This document shows, in pieces, positions 9,306 to 17,716 of a DNA stretch of 64,000 bases. The notes below the pieces were generated by a model. That model did not search any database and was not told the DNA's origin. It was given only the letters and a program-made list of their open reading frames with translations. How positions within the stretch are numbered: the stretch's first letter is position 1; each line of letters starts with the position of its first letter. The DNA comes from Falsihalocynthiibacter arcticus (GTDB lineage Bacteria; Pseudomonadota; Alphaproteobacteria; Rhodobacterales; Rhodobacteraceae). The DNA lies in NCBI RefSeq assembly GCF_000812665.2, contig NZ_CP014327.1, positions 2,881,501-2,945,500 of the forward strand, read 5' to 3'. Made by a program: the position numbers and the translations under genes.

Positions 9306-10558
9306 ATCACGGCCTTTTCAATAAATTTTTCACCTTTTGCCACGCGCTCATATCCGAAGGGCGACAAATCGAGGGTCTGGTAGGCGCCGTGGGTAATCCA
9401 TTCGGCCACGCCGCGTCCCATGGCGGGGGATTGCTGAAATCCGTGGCCCGAAAACCCGTTGACGAAGATGAAATTCTCGACCTCGGAATGGGGGCCAACA
9501 ATCGCGTTTTGATCCAACGTATTATACGCATAATGTCCCGCCCATGTGTTGACCAGCTTGATGGCCTCAAATTGAGGGATGCGGGTGGCGAGGATGGGCC
9601 AGACTTTATCCTCCCAAATGTCGTGGTCGAGGGCGAAGTCGTCAAAGGCGACGGCGGGATCTTCATCGGGTTTACAACCCGCCATATAATACGCCCCATC
9701 GGTGCGCACATGGATGCCTGACGGGTCGATCGTCAAAGGAAGGTCGCGATCAAGCGGGGTTTCTGCGGCGAAAATAAAGGTGAAACGCTTCCGCGGCTCC
9801 ACCGGTATATCGATGTCCAACATGCGCGCGGTGACGGCGGCGCGCGGGCCGGAGGCGTTCACAACCGTTCCACAGGAGATCACGTCGCCAGATTTGAGGG
9901 TGACAGAGGTGACGCGTGTTCCAGCCGTGTTTTTGGCCATCGAAACGACCTCATTGCTCAAGAATTCCACCCCCCGCTCGCGCGCGCTTCGTTTCCACCA
10001 ATCGAACATGGTGTTGCCGTCGAAATAGCCCTCGTTGACGCGGTTGTGGTTGGCACCGATTATGTCGTCGAGTTGATAGAAGGGGTAGTCGCGCAGAATT
10101 TCGTCGGGAGACATGTATTTTGTGCCAGCCCCCAATCGCGATTGCAGTTTTTGGTTTTCTTGCAGTGTTTGTGCGAAGACTTCTGTATCGGCCAAATAGA
10201 GGTAGCCAAAGCTTTGGAGTGTAATATCGGGAATACGCGTGTCGCCGCCCATATATTCACGGAAATTCTGAATACAATCAACGCCAAACTGGCTGACCTT
10301 AATGTTGATTTCGGTTGAGAACTGTTGACGAATACAGCTGTTTGTATGCGAAGTTGAGGCGAATTCGTAGCTTGGGTCGCGCTCTACCACGAGGACTGAC
10401 CCCTGAAAATCAGGGCTATCGGTGAGGAACCACGCCACCGAAGAGCCGAGCATGGCGCCCCCAATGATGACGACGTCGTAGCTTGTTTTTGTCGGAGAAT
10501 TGTAGGTTATATCCACGCCGTTTTTCCTCAAGTTCAGATGTTTTGGGGATTTAGGCAT
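9302..10558 (-). CDS. DAO-family FAD-dependent oxidoreductase
   Basis: The FAD-binding Rossmann motif DVVIIGGAMLGSSVAWFL lies at about residues 28-45, and the C-terminal NGFSGHGFQQSPAMGRGVAEW block is typical of glycine/sarcosine/D-amino-acid oxidase-type enzymes (PF01266). About 418 residues. It probably oxidises an amine or hydroxy-acid whose product is passed to the overlapping aldolase. The annotated start is the first ATG, but it lacks a ribosome site; a GTG at 10516 preceded by TTGAGGA is a credible alternative that would shorten the protein by 14 residues. Confidence 0.85.
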   Translation of the reverse strand: MPKSPKHLNLRKNGVDITYNSPTKTSYDVVIIGGAMLGSSVAWFLTDSPDFQGSVLVVERDPSYEFASTSHTNSCIRQQFSTEINIKVSQFGVDCIQNFREYMGGDTRIPDITLQSFGYLYLADTEVFAQTLQENQKLQSRLGAGTKYMSPDEILRDYPFYQLDDIIGANHNRVNEGYFDGNTMFDWWKRSARERGVEFLSNEVVSMAKNTAGTRVTSVTLKSGDVISCGTVVNASGPRAAVTARMLDIDIPVEPRKRFTFIFAAETPLDRDLPLTIDPSGIHVRTDGAYYMAGCKPDEDPAVAFDDFALDHDIWEDKVWPILATRIPQFEAIKLVNTWAGHYAYNTLDQNAIVGPHSEVENFIFVNGFSGHGFQQSPAMGRGVAEWITHGAYQTLDLSPFGYERVAKGEKFIEKAVI

Positions 10559-10700
10559 GATCTATTGAGGAGTGTCCATAGCCTGTGTTTGATTGCGCGT
10601 TTTTAGGCTTTTTGAGCAAACAGCGATGGTGTGAAAACACATCGTTTTCCTATCTCTGCGCCCAGCCAAATTCTGCGCGTTGGCTGGGAAGGGAATAAAG

Positions 10701-10746
10701 TTGCGAATGGTTCGCAATTGCATTGACAGTTGCGAATGGTTCTCAT
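10701..10746. promoter_or_regulatory. Tandem Fur/Mur-like boxes over the sit promoter
   Basis: TTGCGAATGGTTCGCAA (10701-10717, a perfect 7-3-7 palindrome) and TTGCGAATGGTTCTCAT (10730-10746) are two copies of one motif, 29 bp apart. A TTGACA -35-like hexamer (10723-10728) and a weak CATAAA (10744-10749) lie among them, so a bound repressor would cover the promoter. The motif resembles Fur-family (Mur) boxes of alphaproteobacteria, which repress sitABCD when manganese is sufficient. A GGAGG at 10751 belongs to no obvious start. Confidence 0.7.
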
Positions 10747-10782
10747 AAACGGAGGTAACGAAATTCACCTCGGGGTAAGGCA

Positions 10783-11682
10783 ATGCTGGCGCGAAAATCA
10801 CTATGGGCGATCACATGTTTGGCGGCTTTTGCGGCGGCCACACCCATCACCGCAAAAGAGAAATTTAAGGCACTCACGACCTTTACTGTGATTGCAGATA
10901 TGGCCAGAAACGTCGCTGGAGACGCCGCCGAAGTTGTGTCGATCACCAAGCCCGGGGCGGAAATCCACGGCTATCAACCCACACCGCGCGACCTGATCAA
11001 GGCCCAAGACGCGGACTTAATTCTGTGGAACGGGATGAACTTGGAGTTGTGGTTTGAGCAGTTCATTGGCAACCTGAGCGATGTACCGGAGGCCATCCTA
11101 ACCGAAGGCATCGTCCCGATGGATATCGTCGAGGGCGACTATCAGGGACGCCCCAATCCACACGCCTGGATGTCCCTCGAGAATGCGATGATTTACGTGG
11201 ATAATATCGCCGCGGCCTTTACGGAGCACGACCCCGAAAATGCGACGATTTATATGGAAAACGCGCAGGCATATAAGGCGCAGCTCACGGCTGAAATTGC
11301 GCCGCTTCGCGACGGAATCCTCGCCATTCCAGAAGAGGATCGCTGGCTGGCGACGTGCGAAGGGGCCTTTAGTTATTTGATCCGTGACTACGGAATGAAG
11401 GAACTTTACCTCTGGCCGATCAACGCCGATCAAACGGGCACACCTCAGCAAGTGCGCAAGGTGATCGACGCGGTGCGCGCCAATAATGTGAAGGCGATTT
11501 TCTGCGAAAGTACGGTGAGTTCGGACCCCGCGAAACAGGTCGCCCGCGAGACGGGGACAGCTTTTGGCGGCGTTCTCTATGTGGACAGTCTGACCACAGC
11601 GGACGGCGACGTGCCCACGTATATCGACCTTCTGCGCGTGACCTCGCAAACAATTCTGGACGGGTTGGGGGGCAACCAATGA
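10783..11682 (+). CDS. sitA: Mn/Fe ABC transporter substrate-binding protein SitA
   Basis: A 299-residue cluster A-I solute-binding protein with a signal peptide (cleaved about TPITA-KEKF). Metal-site elements are visible: the histidine of KPGAEIHGYQPTPRD, the histidine of RPNPHAWMSLENA, a glutamate in the CEGAFSYLIRDY region, and a late aspartate in YVDSLTTADG. The AEIHGYQPTP wording is SitA-like rather than ZnuA-like, and no His-rich loop is present. It captures manganese or iron in the periplasm for SitBCD. The stop overlaps the sitB start by 4 bp. First gene of sitABCD. Confidence 0.88.
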   Translation: MLARKSLWAITCLAAFAAATPITAKEKFKALTTFTVIADMARNVAGDAAEVVSITKPGAEIHGYQPTPRDLIKAQDADLILWNGMNLELWFEQFIGNLSDVPEAILTEGIVPMDIVEGDYQGRPNPHAWMSLENAMIYVDNIAAAFTEHDPENATIYMENAQAYKAQLTAEIAPLRDGILAIPEEDRWLATCEGAFSYLIRDYGMKELYLWPINADQTGTPQQVRKVIDAVRANNVKAIFCESTVSSDPAKQVARETGTAFGGVLYVDSLTTADGDVPTYIDLLRVTSQTILDGLGGNQ

Positions 11683-12568
11683 CCCTTGCAGACGGCCAAT
11701 CCTCCGGCATTCGCGCCCGCAACCTCACGGTGACTTATCGCAATGGCATGACAGCTTTGCGCGATGCGAGTTTTGAAATTCCCACGGGGACAATCACGGC
11801 TTTGGTCGGGGTTAATGGCGCTGGGAAATCCACTTTGTTTAAGGCCATCATGGGGTTCGTCCCCACGATTAAAGGCGATATTACCGTTCTAGGCCAGTCG
11901 GTTAAGTCGGCGTTGAAGCAGAATATCGTCGCCTATGTTCCACAGTCCGAAGAGGTGGATTGGTCGTTTCCGGTGCTGGTTGAAGATGTGGTCATGATGG
12001 GCCGTTTTGGCAAAATGGGCTTTTTGCGCATTGCTTCTCCAGCCGACAAAAAGGCCGTAACCGAAGCCCTCTCGCGGGTCGGGATGGTCGATTATCGCTA
12101 TCGTCAAATCGGGGAACTTTCGGGGGGCAGCGCAAACGGGTGTTCCTTGCCCGCGCCCTTGCTCAGGACGGAAAAATCATCCTGCTGGACGAGCCTTTTA
12201 CGGGCGTCGACGTCCAAACCGAAGATGCGATTACGGATTTGTTGCGGGAATTGCGCGCCGAAGGGCGGGTGATGTTGGTCTCCACGCACAATCTTGGGTC
12301 GGTTCCCGAATTTTGCGACCGGACCATTTTGGTCAAGGGCACAGTGATTGCGCATGGCCTCACCGAAGACACCTTCACACGCGCAAATCTTGAGGAAGCT
12401 TTCGGTGGCGTTTTGAGGCATTTTGTGTTGGGTGGCAAAGACTTGCACGATGATGACGATACCCGCCACGTGACCATCCTAACCGATGACGAGCGCCCCT
12501 TTGTCACCTATGATGATCGCGCCCAGACGGCGGCACCCGATCCTGAAATCGAGGGGAAAACCCCGTGA
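11679..12568 (+). pseudogene. sitB: Mn/Fe ABC transporter ATPase SitB, frameshifted at a G run
   Basis: Walker A (GVNGAGKST) is near residue 45. The ABC signature begins IGELSGG and then goes out of frame. At G6 (12122-12127) one extra G restores [20 protein letters not shown], followed by Walker B ([12 protein letters not shown]), the H-loop (LVSTHN) and the normal C-terminus ending at 12568. As written, the first frame ends at 12272. The joined protein is about 296 residues, normal for SitB. It would hydrolyse ATP to drive metal import. The break is one of several at G/C runs in this window and is probably not biological. Confidence 0.85.
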
Positions 12569-13424
12569 TGGAAACGCTTTTGGTGCCGTTTACCTATGGG
12601 TATATGATCAACGCGATGTGGGTCAGTGCGCTTGTCGGCGGCATCTGTGCGTTCCTCTCGGCGTTTTTGATGCTCAAGGGATGGTCGTTGATTGGCGACG
12701 CACTCAGCCACTCAATTGTGCCCGGAGTTGCTGCCGCCTATATGATTGGTCTGCCCTTCGCGTTTGGGGCATTTCTGTCGGGTGGACTGGCCGCTGGAGC
12801 CATGCTTTTCCTCAACAATCGCACGGGGTTAAAGGAAGACGCGATCATAGGGATCATTTTTACATCCTTCTTTGGACTCGGGCTTTTCATGGTGTCGCTC
12901 TCGCCATCATCCGTCGATATTCAAACAATCACCTTGGGCAATATCCTCGCGATAACGCCCAGCGATACCCTACAATTGGCGCTGATTGGGGGATCTCATT
13001 CGTAATCCTGTTGGCAAAATGGAAAGACCTCATGGTGACGTTTTTCGACGAAAATCATGCCCGTTCCATTGGCTTGAATACCGGTGCCCTCAAGGTCTTG
13101 TTTTTCACGCTTTTGTCGGCGTCCTGCGTTGCCGCGCTGCAAACTGTCGGCGCGTTTTTGGTGATCTCGATGGTCGTCACACCGGGGGCGACAGCCTATC
13201 TTTTGACCGACCGCTTTGGCTGGCTTTTGGTCATAAGCGTGGCGCTCGGGGCGGTCTGTGCCTTTGTTGGGGCCTATCTGTCCTTCTTCCTTGATGGCGC
13301 AACGGGCGGGATCATCGTTTCATTGCAAGCCCTTGTTTTCCTTTTCGCTTTCTACTTCGCCCCCAAGCATGGGATGCGCGCGGCCCGTCGACGTGTCGCC
13401 GCTGAAATCGGGGGAAGCACATGA
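12565..13424 (+). pseudogene. sitC: Mn/Fe ABC transporter permease SitC, frameshifted at a G run
   Basis: The start overlaps the sitB stop. The first frame encodes the N-terminal half of an ABC-3-type permease (AFLMLKGWSLIGDALSHSIVPGVA, then GIIFTSFFGLGLFM) and would stop at 13005. At G5 (12988-12992) one extra G turns LALIGGSHS into LALIGGISFVILLAKWKDLM. That frame runs through the remaining membrane segments (VGAFLVISMVVTPGATAYLLTDRF) to 13424, overlapping sitD by 4 bp. The joined length, about 286 residues, is normal for the family. It forms half of the membrane channel with SitD. Confidence 0.85.
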
Positions 13425-14248
13425 TCGATACCCTCCTGATGCCGTTTCAATTCGCGTTTATGCACAATGCGTTTTACATCGTTTTGATCGTCTCGGTGCC
13501 CACGTCCTTACTGTCGTGTTTTCTGGTTCTCAAGGGGTGGTCCCTGATGGGCGACGCCGTAAGCCATGCGGTCCTTCCGGGGATTGTTCTGGCCTATATT
13601 GCGGGTATCCCGTTGATAATTGGCGCTTTTGTGGCGGGAATGACTTGCGCGCTGGTGACAGGATTTTTGGCCGACAATAGCCGCGTGAAACAGGATACGA
13701 TCATGGGCGTCGTGTTTTCGGGCATGTTTGGCTTTGGGGTGGTGCTCTATACCAAGGTCAAAAGCGACGTCCATCTTGACCATATCCTGTTTGGCAACGT
13801 GCTCGGTGTCGGCCCAGAAGACCTCTGGACGGCGGGCATTGTTTCGCTGATTGTCTCGGCAATTCTCCTGATGAAATGGCGCGATTTTCTGTTGCACGCC
13901 TTTGATCCGATTCAGGCCAAGGCTTCCGGTTTGGCCGTCGGCTTTTTGCACTATGGGATGTTGGCAATTTTGTCGCTGACGATTGTGGCGACGCTCAAGG
14001 CTGCGGGCATTATTCTGGCGATTGCCCTGCTTATCTCCCCCGGTGCCATCGCGTTTTTGCTGACTCGACGCTTTGAATATATGCTGATGATTTCGGTGGC
14101 CGTCACCATGGCGTCGATGTGTTTTGGCCTTTATATCAGCGTCTTTATCGATAGTGCGCCAGCCCCAACCATTGTCTTGGTTTTGACTTTTGTTTTCATT
14201 GTGGTTTTTGTCGGGACTCAAATCCGAAATGCGCGGGTCACAACTTAG
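13421..14248 (+). CDS. sitD: Mn/Fe ABC transporter permease SitD
   Basis: An intact 275-residue ABC-3 family permease with about eight membrane segments. SCFLVLKGWSLMGDAVSHAVLPGI and AAGIILAIALLISPGAIAFLLT are conserved positions shared with SitC. The presence of two different permeases is the hallmark of SitABCD, as opposed to ZnuABC with one. Translation is coupled to sitC by a 4-bp overlap. The stop overlaps the stop of the convergent TetR gene. Confidence 0.9.
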   Translation: MIDTLLMPFQFAFMHNAFYIVLIVSVPTSLLSCFLVLKGWSLMGDAVSHAVLPGIVLAYIAGIPLIIGAFVAGMTCALVTGFLADNSRVKQDTIMGVVFSGMFGFGVVLYTKVKSDVHLDHILFGNVLGVGPEDLWTAGIVSLIVSAILLMKWRDFLLHAFDPIQAKASGLAVGFLHYGMLAILSLTIVATLKAAGIILAIALLISPGAIAFLLTRRFEYMLMISVAVTMASMCFGLYISVFIDSAPAPTIVLVLTFVFIVVFVGTQIRNARVTT

Positions 14249-14822
14249 ATTTTCGCGTCAACAATGCTTTGAATATTTTGCGCGAGGAGGCTGCGGACTT
14301 CGTTCGACGTATCCTCGCCCAAGGCGCTGATTTTGAACACGCGCCGCATCATATCATAGCCAAGCATGACCGACACCAGCAGGCCTGTTTTGGCCCTGCG
14401 CGTTTTGGGATCAATGTCCGGAAATCGGCTTGCTAAAACGTCGTTAAAGGTCGCTTCTAGAGCCTCGGAAATAACCCGCACGGAGTGTTCGCTCGAGGTT
14501 GATCGCAAGATCGCGAGCGTGGGATCATAGCCTTCTTTTTTGACGGGATGGGCGAGGAAATAATCGGCTATCCGTTGGCCCAAAGTGTTCATCTCGCCGT
14601 CGAAAATTTCTTCGAGGTGCAAATGTTCAATGATTGCGGCCTTAAAAAGCCCATCTTTGGAGCCGAAATACCGATTGATGAGGGCGACATTTACCCCTGC
14701 AACCCCAGCGATTTCGCGCAGTCCAGCTCCATCATATCCGTTATCCGTAAACACACGACGTGCGGCCACAAGGATCGCTTCTTGCGTGGCATTCGCGTTT
14801 CGTTTGCGGGGAGGGGTGTCAT
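14245..14822 (-). pseudogene. TetR family regulator, N-terminus frameshifted
   Basis: The main frame starts inside the DNA-binding domain (AARRVFTDNGYDGAGLREIAGVAGVNVALINRYF). Upstream in that frame there is no start codon before a stop. An ATG at 14822 is followed by ACA and two C4 runs (14808-14816). Adding one C gives MTPPPRKRNANATQEAILVAARRVF, a textbook TetR N-terminus, so the real gene almost certainly begins there. A C-terminal ligand-binding domain follows (about 192 residues in total). It is divergent from the molybdenum oxidoreductase genes with two palindromic operators between, so it probably represses them and itself. Confidence 0.8.
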
Positions 14823-14844
14823 GGAAATAGGGTCCCGCTTTTTT

Positions 14845-14892
14845 GTAAACAGGCGTTTACTTGCTTTGTTTTGTATGTAAACATATGCTTAC
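14845..14892. promoter_or_regulatory. Paired TetR-type operators
   Basis: GTAAAC-AGGC-GTTTAC (14845-14860, perfect) and GTAAAC-ATAT-GCTTAC (14877-14892, one mismatch) are two copies of one palindrome, 32 bp (three helical turns) apart. They lie between the TetR gene and the divergent oxidoreductase genes, as expected for a shared repressor-binding control region. Confidence 0.75.
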
Positions 14893-14943
14893 TTCTAGCA
14901 GGCCCGCTCAACTTCACAAGTGTAAAAAGTCGGAGATACTTTG

Positions 14944-15402
14944 ATGAAACTTTCGGTAAATGGAACCGTCCATGACGTAGATGTCGAGGAGGACATGCCC
15001 CTCTTGTGGGTGTTGCGCGATGAACTCGGCATCACGGGGCCAAAATACGGTTGTGGCATTTCGCAATGTGGGGCGTGTTCGGTCCATATCGACGGCGAGT
15101 TGGTCAAATCCTGTCAGGTTGCCGCGATGGATGTCGAGGGCGAAGTTACGACAATCGAGGGGCTTGGCACACCGGATTTGATGCATACTGTCCAGCAGGC
15201 TTGGGTCACACATCAAGTGGCGCAATGCGGCTATTGCCAGTCAGGGCAAATCATGGCTGCTGCTGCGCTGTTGTCGCAGAATGCTGCGCCATCAGACGCT
15301 GAAATCGACGAAGGCATGTCCGCAAACCTCTGTCGTTGTGGCACCTATCCACGCATTCGCGCCGCCGTGAAAACGGCTGCCTTACAAATGAAAGGCGCTT
15401 GA
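14944..15402 (+). CDS. (2Fe-2S)-binding subunit of a molybdenum hydroxylase (isoquinoline 1-oxidoreductase alpha-like)
   Basis: A 152-residue protein with two [2Fe-2S] motifs: the plant-ferredoxin-type set [16 protein letters not shown]...SC, and the C-terminal [10 protein letters not shown]...[11 protein letters not shown] set. This is the small electron-transfer subunit of two-subunit Mo-hydroxylases. The ATG at 14944 follows GGAG (14932-14935) at 8 nt; the TTG just before it is not needed. The large subunit follows one base after the stop. The TetR-type operators upstream suggest induction by an aromatic or N-heterocyclic compound or aldehyde. Confidence 0.92.
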   Translation: MKLSVNGTVHDVDVEEDMPLLWVLRDELGITGPKYGCGISQCGACSVHIDGELVKSCQVAAMDVEGEVTTIEGLGTPDLMHTVQQAWVTHQVAQCGYCQSGQIMAAAALLSQNAAPSDAEIDEGMSANLCRCGTYPRIRAAVKTAALQMKGA

Positions 15403-15403
15403 T

Positions 15404-17647
15404 ATGAGTCGCGTTGGAAAAATTGCACGCCGTACGTTCCTGATCGGGTCGGCGGCCATTGTTGGTGGTGTGGCTTTTGGCTTTTACCAATACAAAAAAC
15501 CAATCGCAAACCCGCTTTTGGACGGGCTGACGGATGGCGAAGCGGCCCTCACGCCCTATGTGCGCATTGATGCCGACGGCGTCACAATCATCACGCCGCG
15601 CACCGATATGGGGCAGGGTGCCTACTCCATTCAAGCGGCAATGGTGGCCGAAGAATTGGACATCGCATGGCAGGATATCAAGGTCGATCCCGGTATGCCG
15701 AGCCCCGCTTATTTTAATGGCGCGGTTCTGGGCGAGGGGATGCCGTTTCCGGCAACGGACGATGGTTTTGTGGCCACCAATGCCCGCGCGTTTGGTCATG
15801 TATTGGGCAAGCTTCTGGGGGTTCAGATCACTGGTGGATCTTCGACCGTCCCTGATGGATACGAAAAACTACGCATCGCAGGGGCCGTTGCCCGCGAGAC
15901 GTTAAAGGCCGCCGCCGCTGTACAAACGGGCCAATCTGTGCCCTCGATGAAAACCGAAGATGGTGCTGTTATTCTGGCGGATGGAACCCGTATTAGCTAT
16001 GTGGATTTGGCCGCAGAAGCCGCCAACGTCACGCTTGTTCAAGAGGTCACTTTGCGGCCAGAGACTGAGTGGAAATACCTCGGAAAAGACATGCAGCGCA
16101 TTGATATCGTGGCAAAATCTACGGGTACTCTTCCCTATGGTATCGATATGGAAATGGACGGTATGGTCTATGCGACCGTGCGCACAAACCCGCGTCTTGG
16201 TGGGACCGTTTTGGGGTATGATGACAGCGAGGCAAAAGCCGCGCGCGGTGTTCTCAAGGTTGTTCCTATCACCGGCGGCGCGGGTGTTATTGCCGATAAT
16301 ACATGGCGCGCCTTTGCAGCAGCGGAGATGATTTCCTTTGAATGGGGCCCCGCACCTTATCCTGCAGAGCAGGATGCTTTGTGGGAGGCCGTTGGTGCGT
16401 CTTTCACAAACGAGCATCAGGACAGCCAGTTCAAAGATGAAGGCGATGTTGAGGCCGATTTGGCCAAAGGCGACGTGCTTGAAGCGACCTATCGTATCCC
16501 TTATTTGGCGCATGCGCCGCTCGAGCCGATGAACGCAACCGTCCTTTTGAAAGACGGGCGTTTGGATGTCTGGACAGGCACCCAAGCCCCTACCTTTGCG
16601 CTTGCCAAAATTGCAAAAACCTTTGGCATTGAGGCGGAAAACATCTTTTTGCATGCGTTGAGTGTTGGCGGTAGTTTCGGTCGCCGTTTAGAGGATGATT
16701 TTATCGTGCAGGCGGTCGAATTGGCCGTCGCTTATCCAAATGTTCCGATCAAAATGACGTGGACCCGCGAAGAAGATATGACGCATGATTTCCCGCGCCC
16801 AATGCAAATGTCACACGCGAGTGGCCGTGTCGAAGATGGTAAAGTCGCGTGTTTTGATTTGGGAATTGCGGCGCAATCCGTGACGGCCTCGCAAATGGGG
16901 CGTGCGGGAATGTCCGTACCGGGCCCAGATATCGCGATTGTTGCGGGCGCGTGGGATCAACCCTATGCCATCCCGAATTATCGCGTCACGGGCTATCGCG
17001 TTCCCGAGCTTTTACCTGTGAGTTCTTGGCGTTCGGTTGGCGCGTCCGGCAACGGCTTTTTGCACGAAGGGTTTCTGGACGAGCTGATCCACGCGGCGGG
17101 GGCCGATCCGTTACAAGAGCGTCTGCGTTTGTGTTCGGATGACGTGTCGCGCAAGGTGCTGGAAGCTGTTGGCGAGATGTCAAACTGGGGCGCAAAAATG
17201 GGCGAGGGACGCGGGCGCGGCGTTGCGTTTAACTTGTCCTTTGGAGTTCCGGTGGCGGAGGTTGTTGAGGTGACGCAAACCCCCGACGGGATTAAAATCG
17301 ATAAGGTTTTTGTCGCCGCCGATGTGGGCCGCGTGCTTGACCCGATCAACTTTGAGAACCAAGTTCAAGGTGGCGTTATTTGGGGGCTGAGCCATGCGAT
17401 TATGGCGGAGCTGACCTATTCGGACGGTGTCGCCGACCAGAATAATTTCGATGGGTTTGAGGCCATGCGCCTGTTCCAAGCGCCCGAAATTATCGTGCGT
17501 GGCCTTGAAAACGGCACGAAAATTCGAGGTATTGGAGAGCCTGCAGTGCCGCCCGCGGCGCCCGCTTTGGCCAATGCGATTTTTGCGGCCACGGGGCAAC
17601 GCATTCGCGAACTGCCCCTGTATAATCACATTGATTTTGTAAGCTAA
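15404..17647 (+). CDS. Molybdopterin-binding subunit of a molybdenum hydroxylase (isoquinoline 1-oxidoreductase beta-like)
   Basis: A 747-residue large subunit. The N-terminus has a twin-arginine signal ([15 protein letters not shown]), so the pre-folded heterodimer is probably exported by Tat with its partner. Molybdopterin-contact elements are visible: [42 protein letters not shown], and the catalytic glutamate in [19 protein letters not shown] near the C-terminus. The family includes isoquinoline 1-oxidoreductase and membrane-bound aldehyde dehydrogenases; the substrate here is unknown. No separate FAD subunit is present, as usual for this type. A bidirectional terminator follows. Confidence 0.92.
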   Translation: MSRVGKIARRTFLIGSAAIVGGVAFGFYQYKKPIANPLLDGLTDGEAALTPYVRIDADGVTIITPRTDMGQGAYSIQAAMVAEELDIAWQDIKVDPGMPSPAYFNGAVLGEGMPFPATDDGFVATNARAFGHVLGKLLGVQITGGSSTVPDGYEKLRIAGAVARETLKAAAAVQTGQSVPSMKTEDGAVILADGTRISYVDLAAEAANVTLVQEVTLRPETEWKYLGKDMQRIDIVAKSTGTLPYGIDMEMDGMVYATVRTNPRLGGTVLGYDDSEAKAARGVLKVVPITGGAGVIADNTWRAFAAAEMISFEWGPAPYPAEQDALWEAVGASFTNEHQDSQFKDEGDVEADLAKGDVLEATYRIPYLAHAPLEPMNATVLLKDGRLDVWTGTQAPTFALAKIAKTFGIEAENIFLHALSVGGSFGRRLEDDFIVQAVELAVAYPNVPIKMTWTREEDMTHDFPRPMQMSHASGRVEDGKVACFDLGIAAQSVTASQMGRAGMSVPGPDIAIVAGAWDQPYAIPNYRVTGYRVPELLPVSSWRSVGASGNGFLHEGFLDELIHAAGADPLQERLRLCSDDVSRKVLEAVGEMSNWGAKMGEGRGRGVAFNLSFGVPVAEVVEVTQTPDGIKIDKVFVAADVGRVLDPINFENQVQGGVIWGLSHAIMAELTYSDGVADQNNFDGFEAMRLFQAPEIIVRGLENGTKIRGIGEPAVPPAAPALANAIFAATGQRIRELPLYNHIDFVS

Positions 17648-17671
17648 GACGCAGAAATATTTGTGTAAAAG

Positions 17672-17705
17672 ATAACCCGCGAAAGGAAAACTTTCGCGGG
17701 GTTAT
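17672..17705. terminator. Bidirectional rho-independent terminator
   Basis: CCCGCGAAAG (17676-17685) pairs with CTTTCGCGGG (17691-17700) around a GAAAA loop. Flanking ATAA and TTAT extend the stem past a bulged G. It lies between the converging molybdenum-enzyme and helicase genes. Confidence 0.75.
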
Positions 17706-17716
17706 TTGTTTGAGAT

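Noticed and set aside
10751-10755. GGAGG as ribosome site of sitA
   Set aside because: It is 27 bases before the ATG and no start codon stands at a proper distance; AAGG nearer the ATG fits better.
15902-16654. Long - strand frame within the molybdenum-enzyme gene
   Set aside because: Composition is that of an antisense shadow and there is no recognisable domain.
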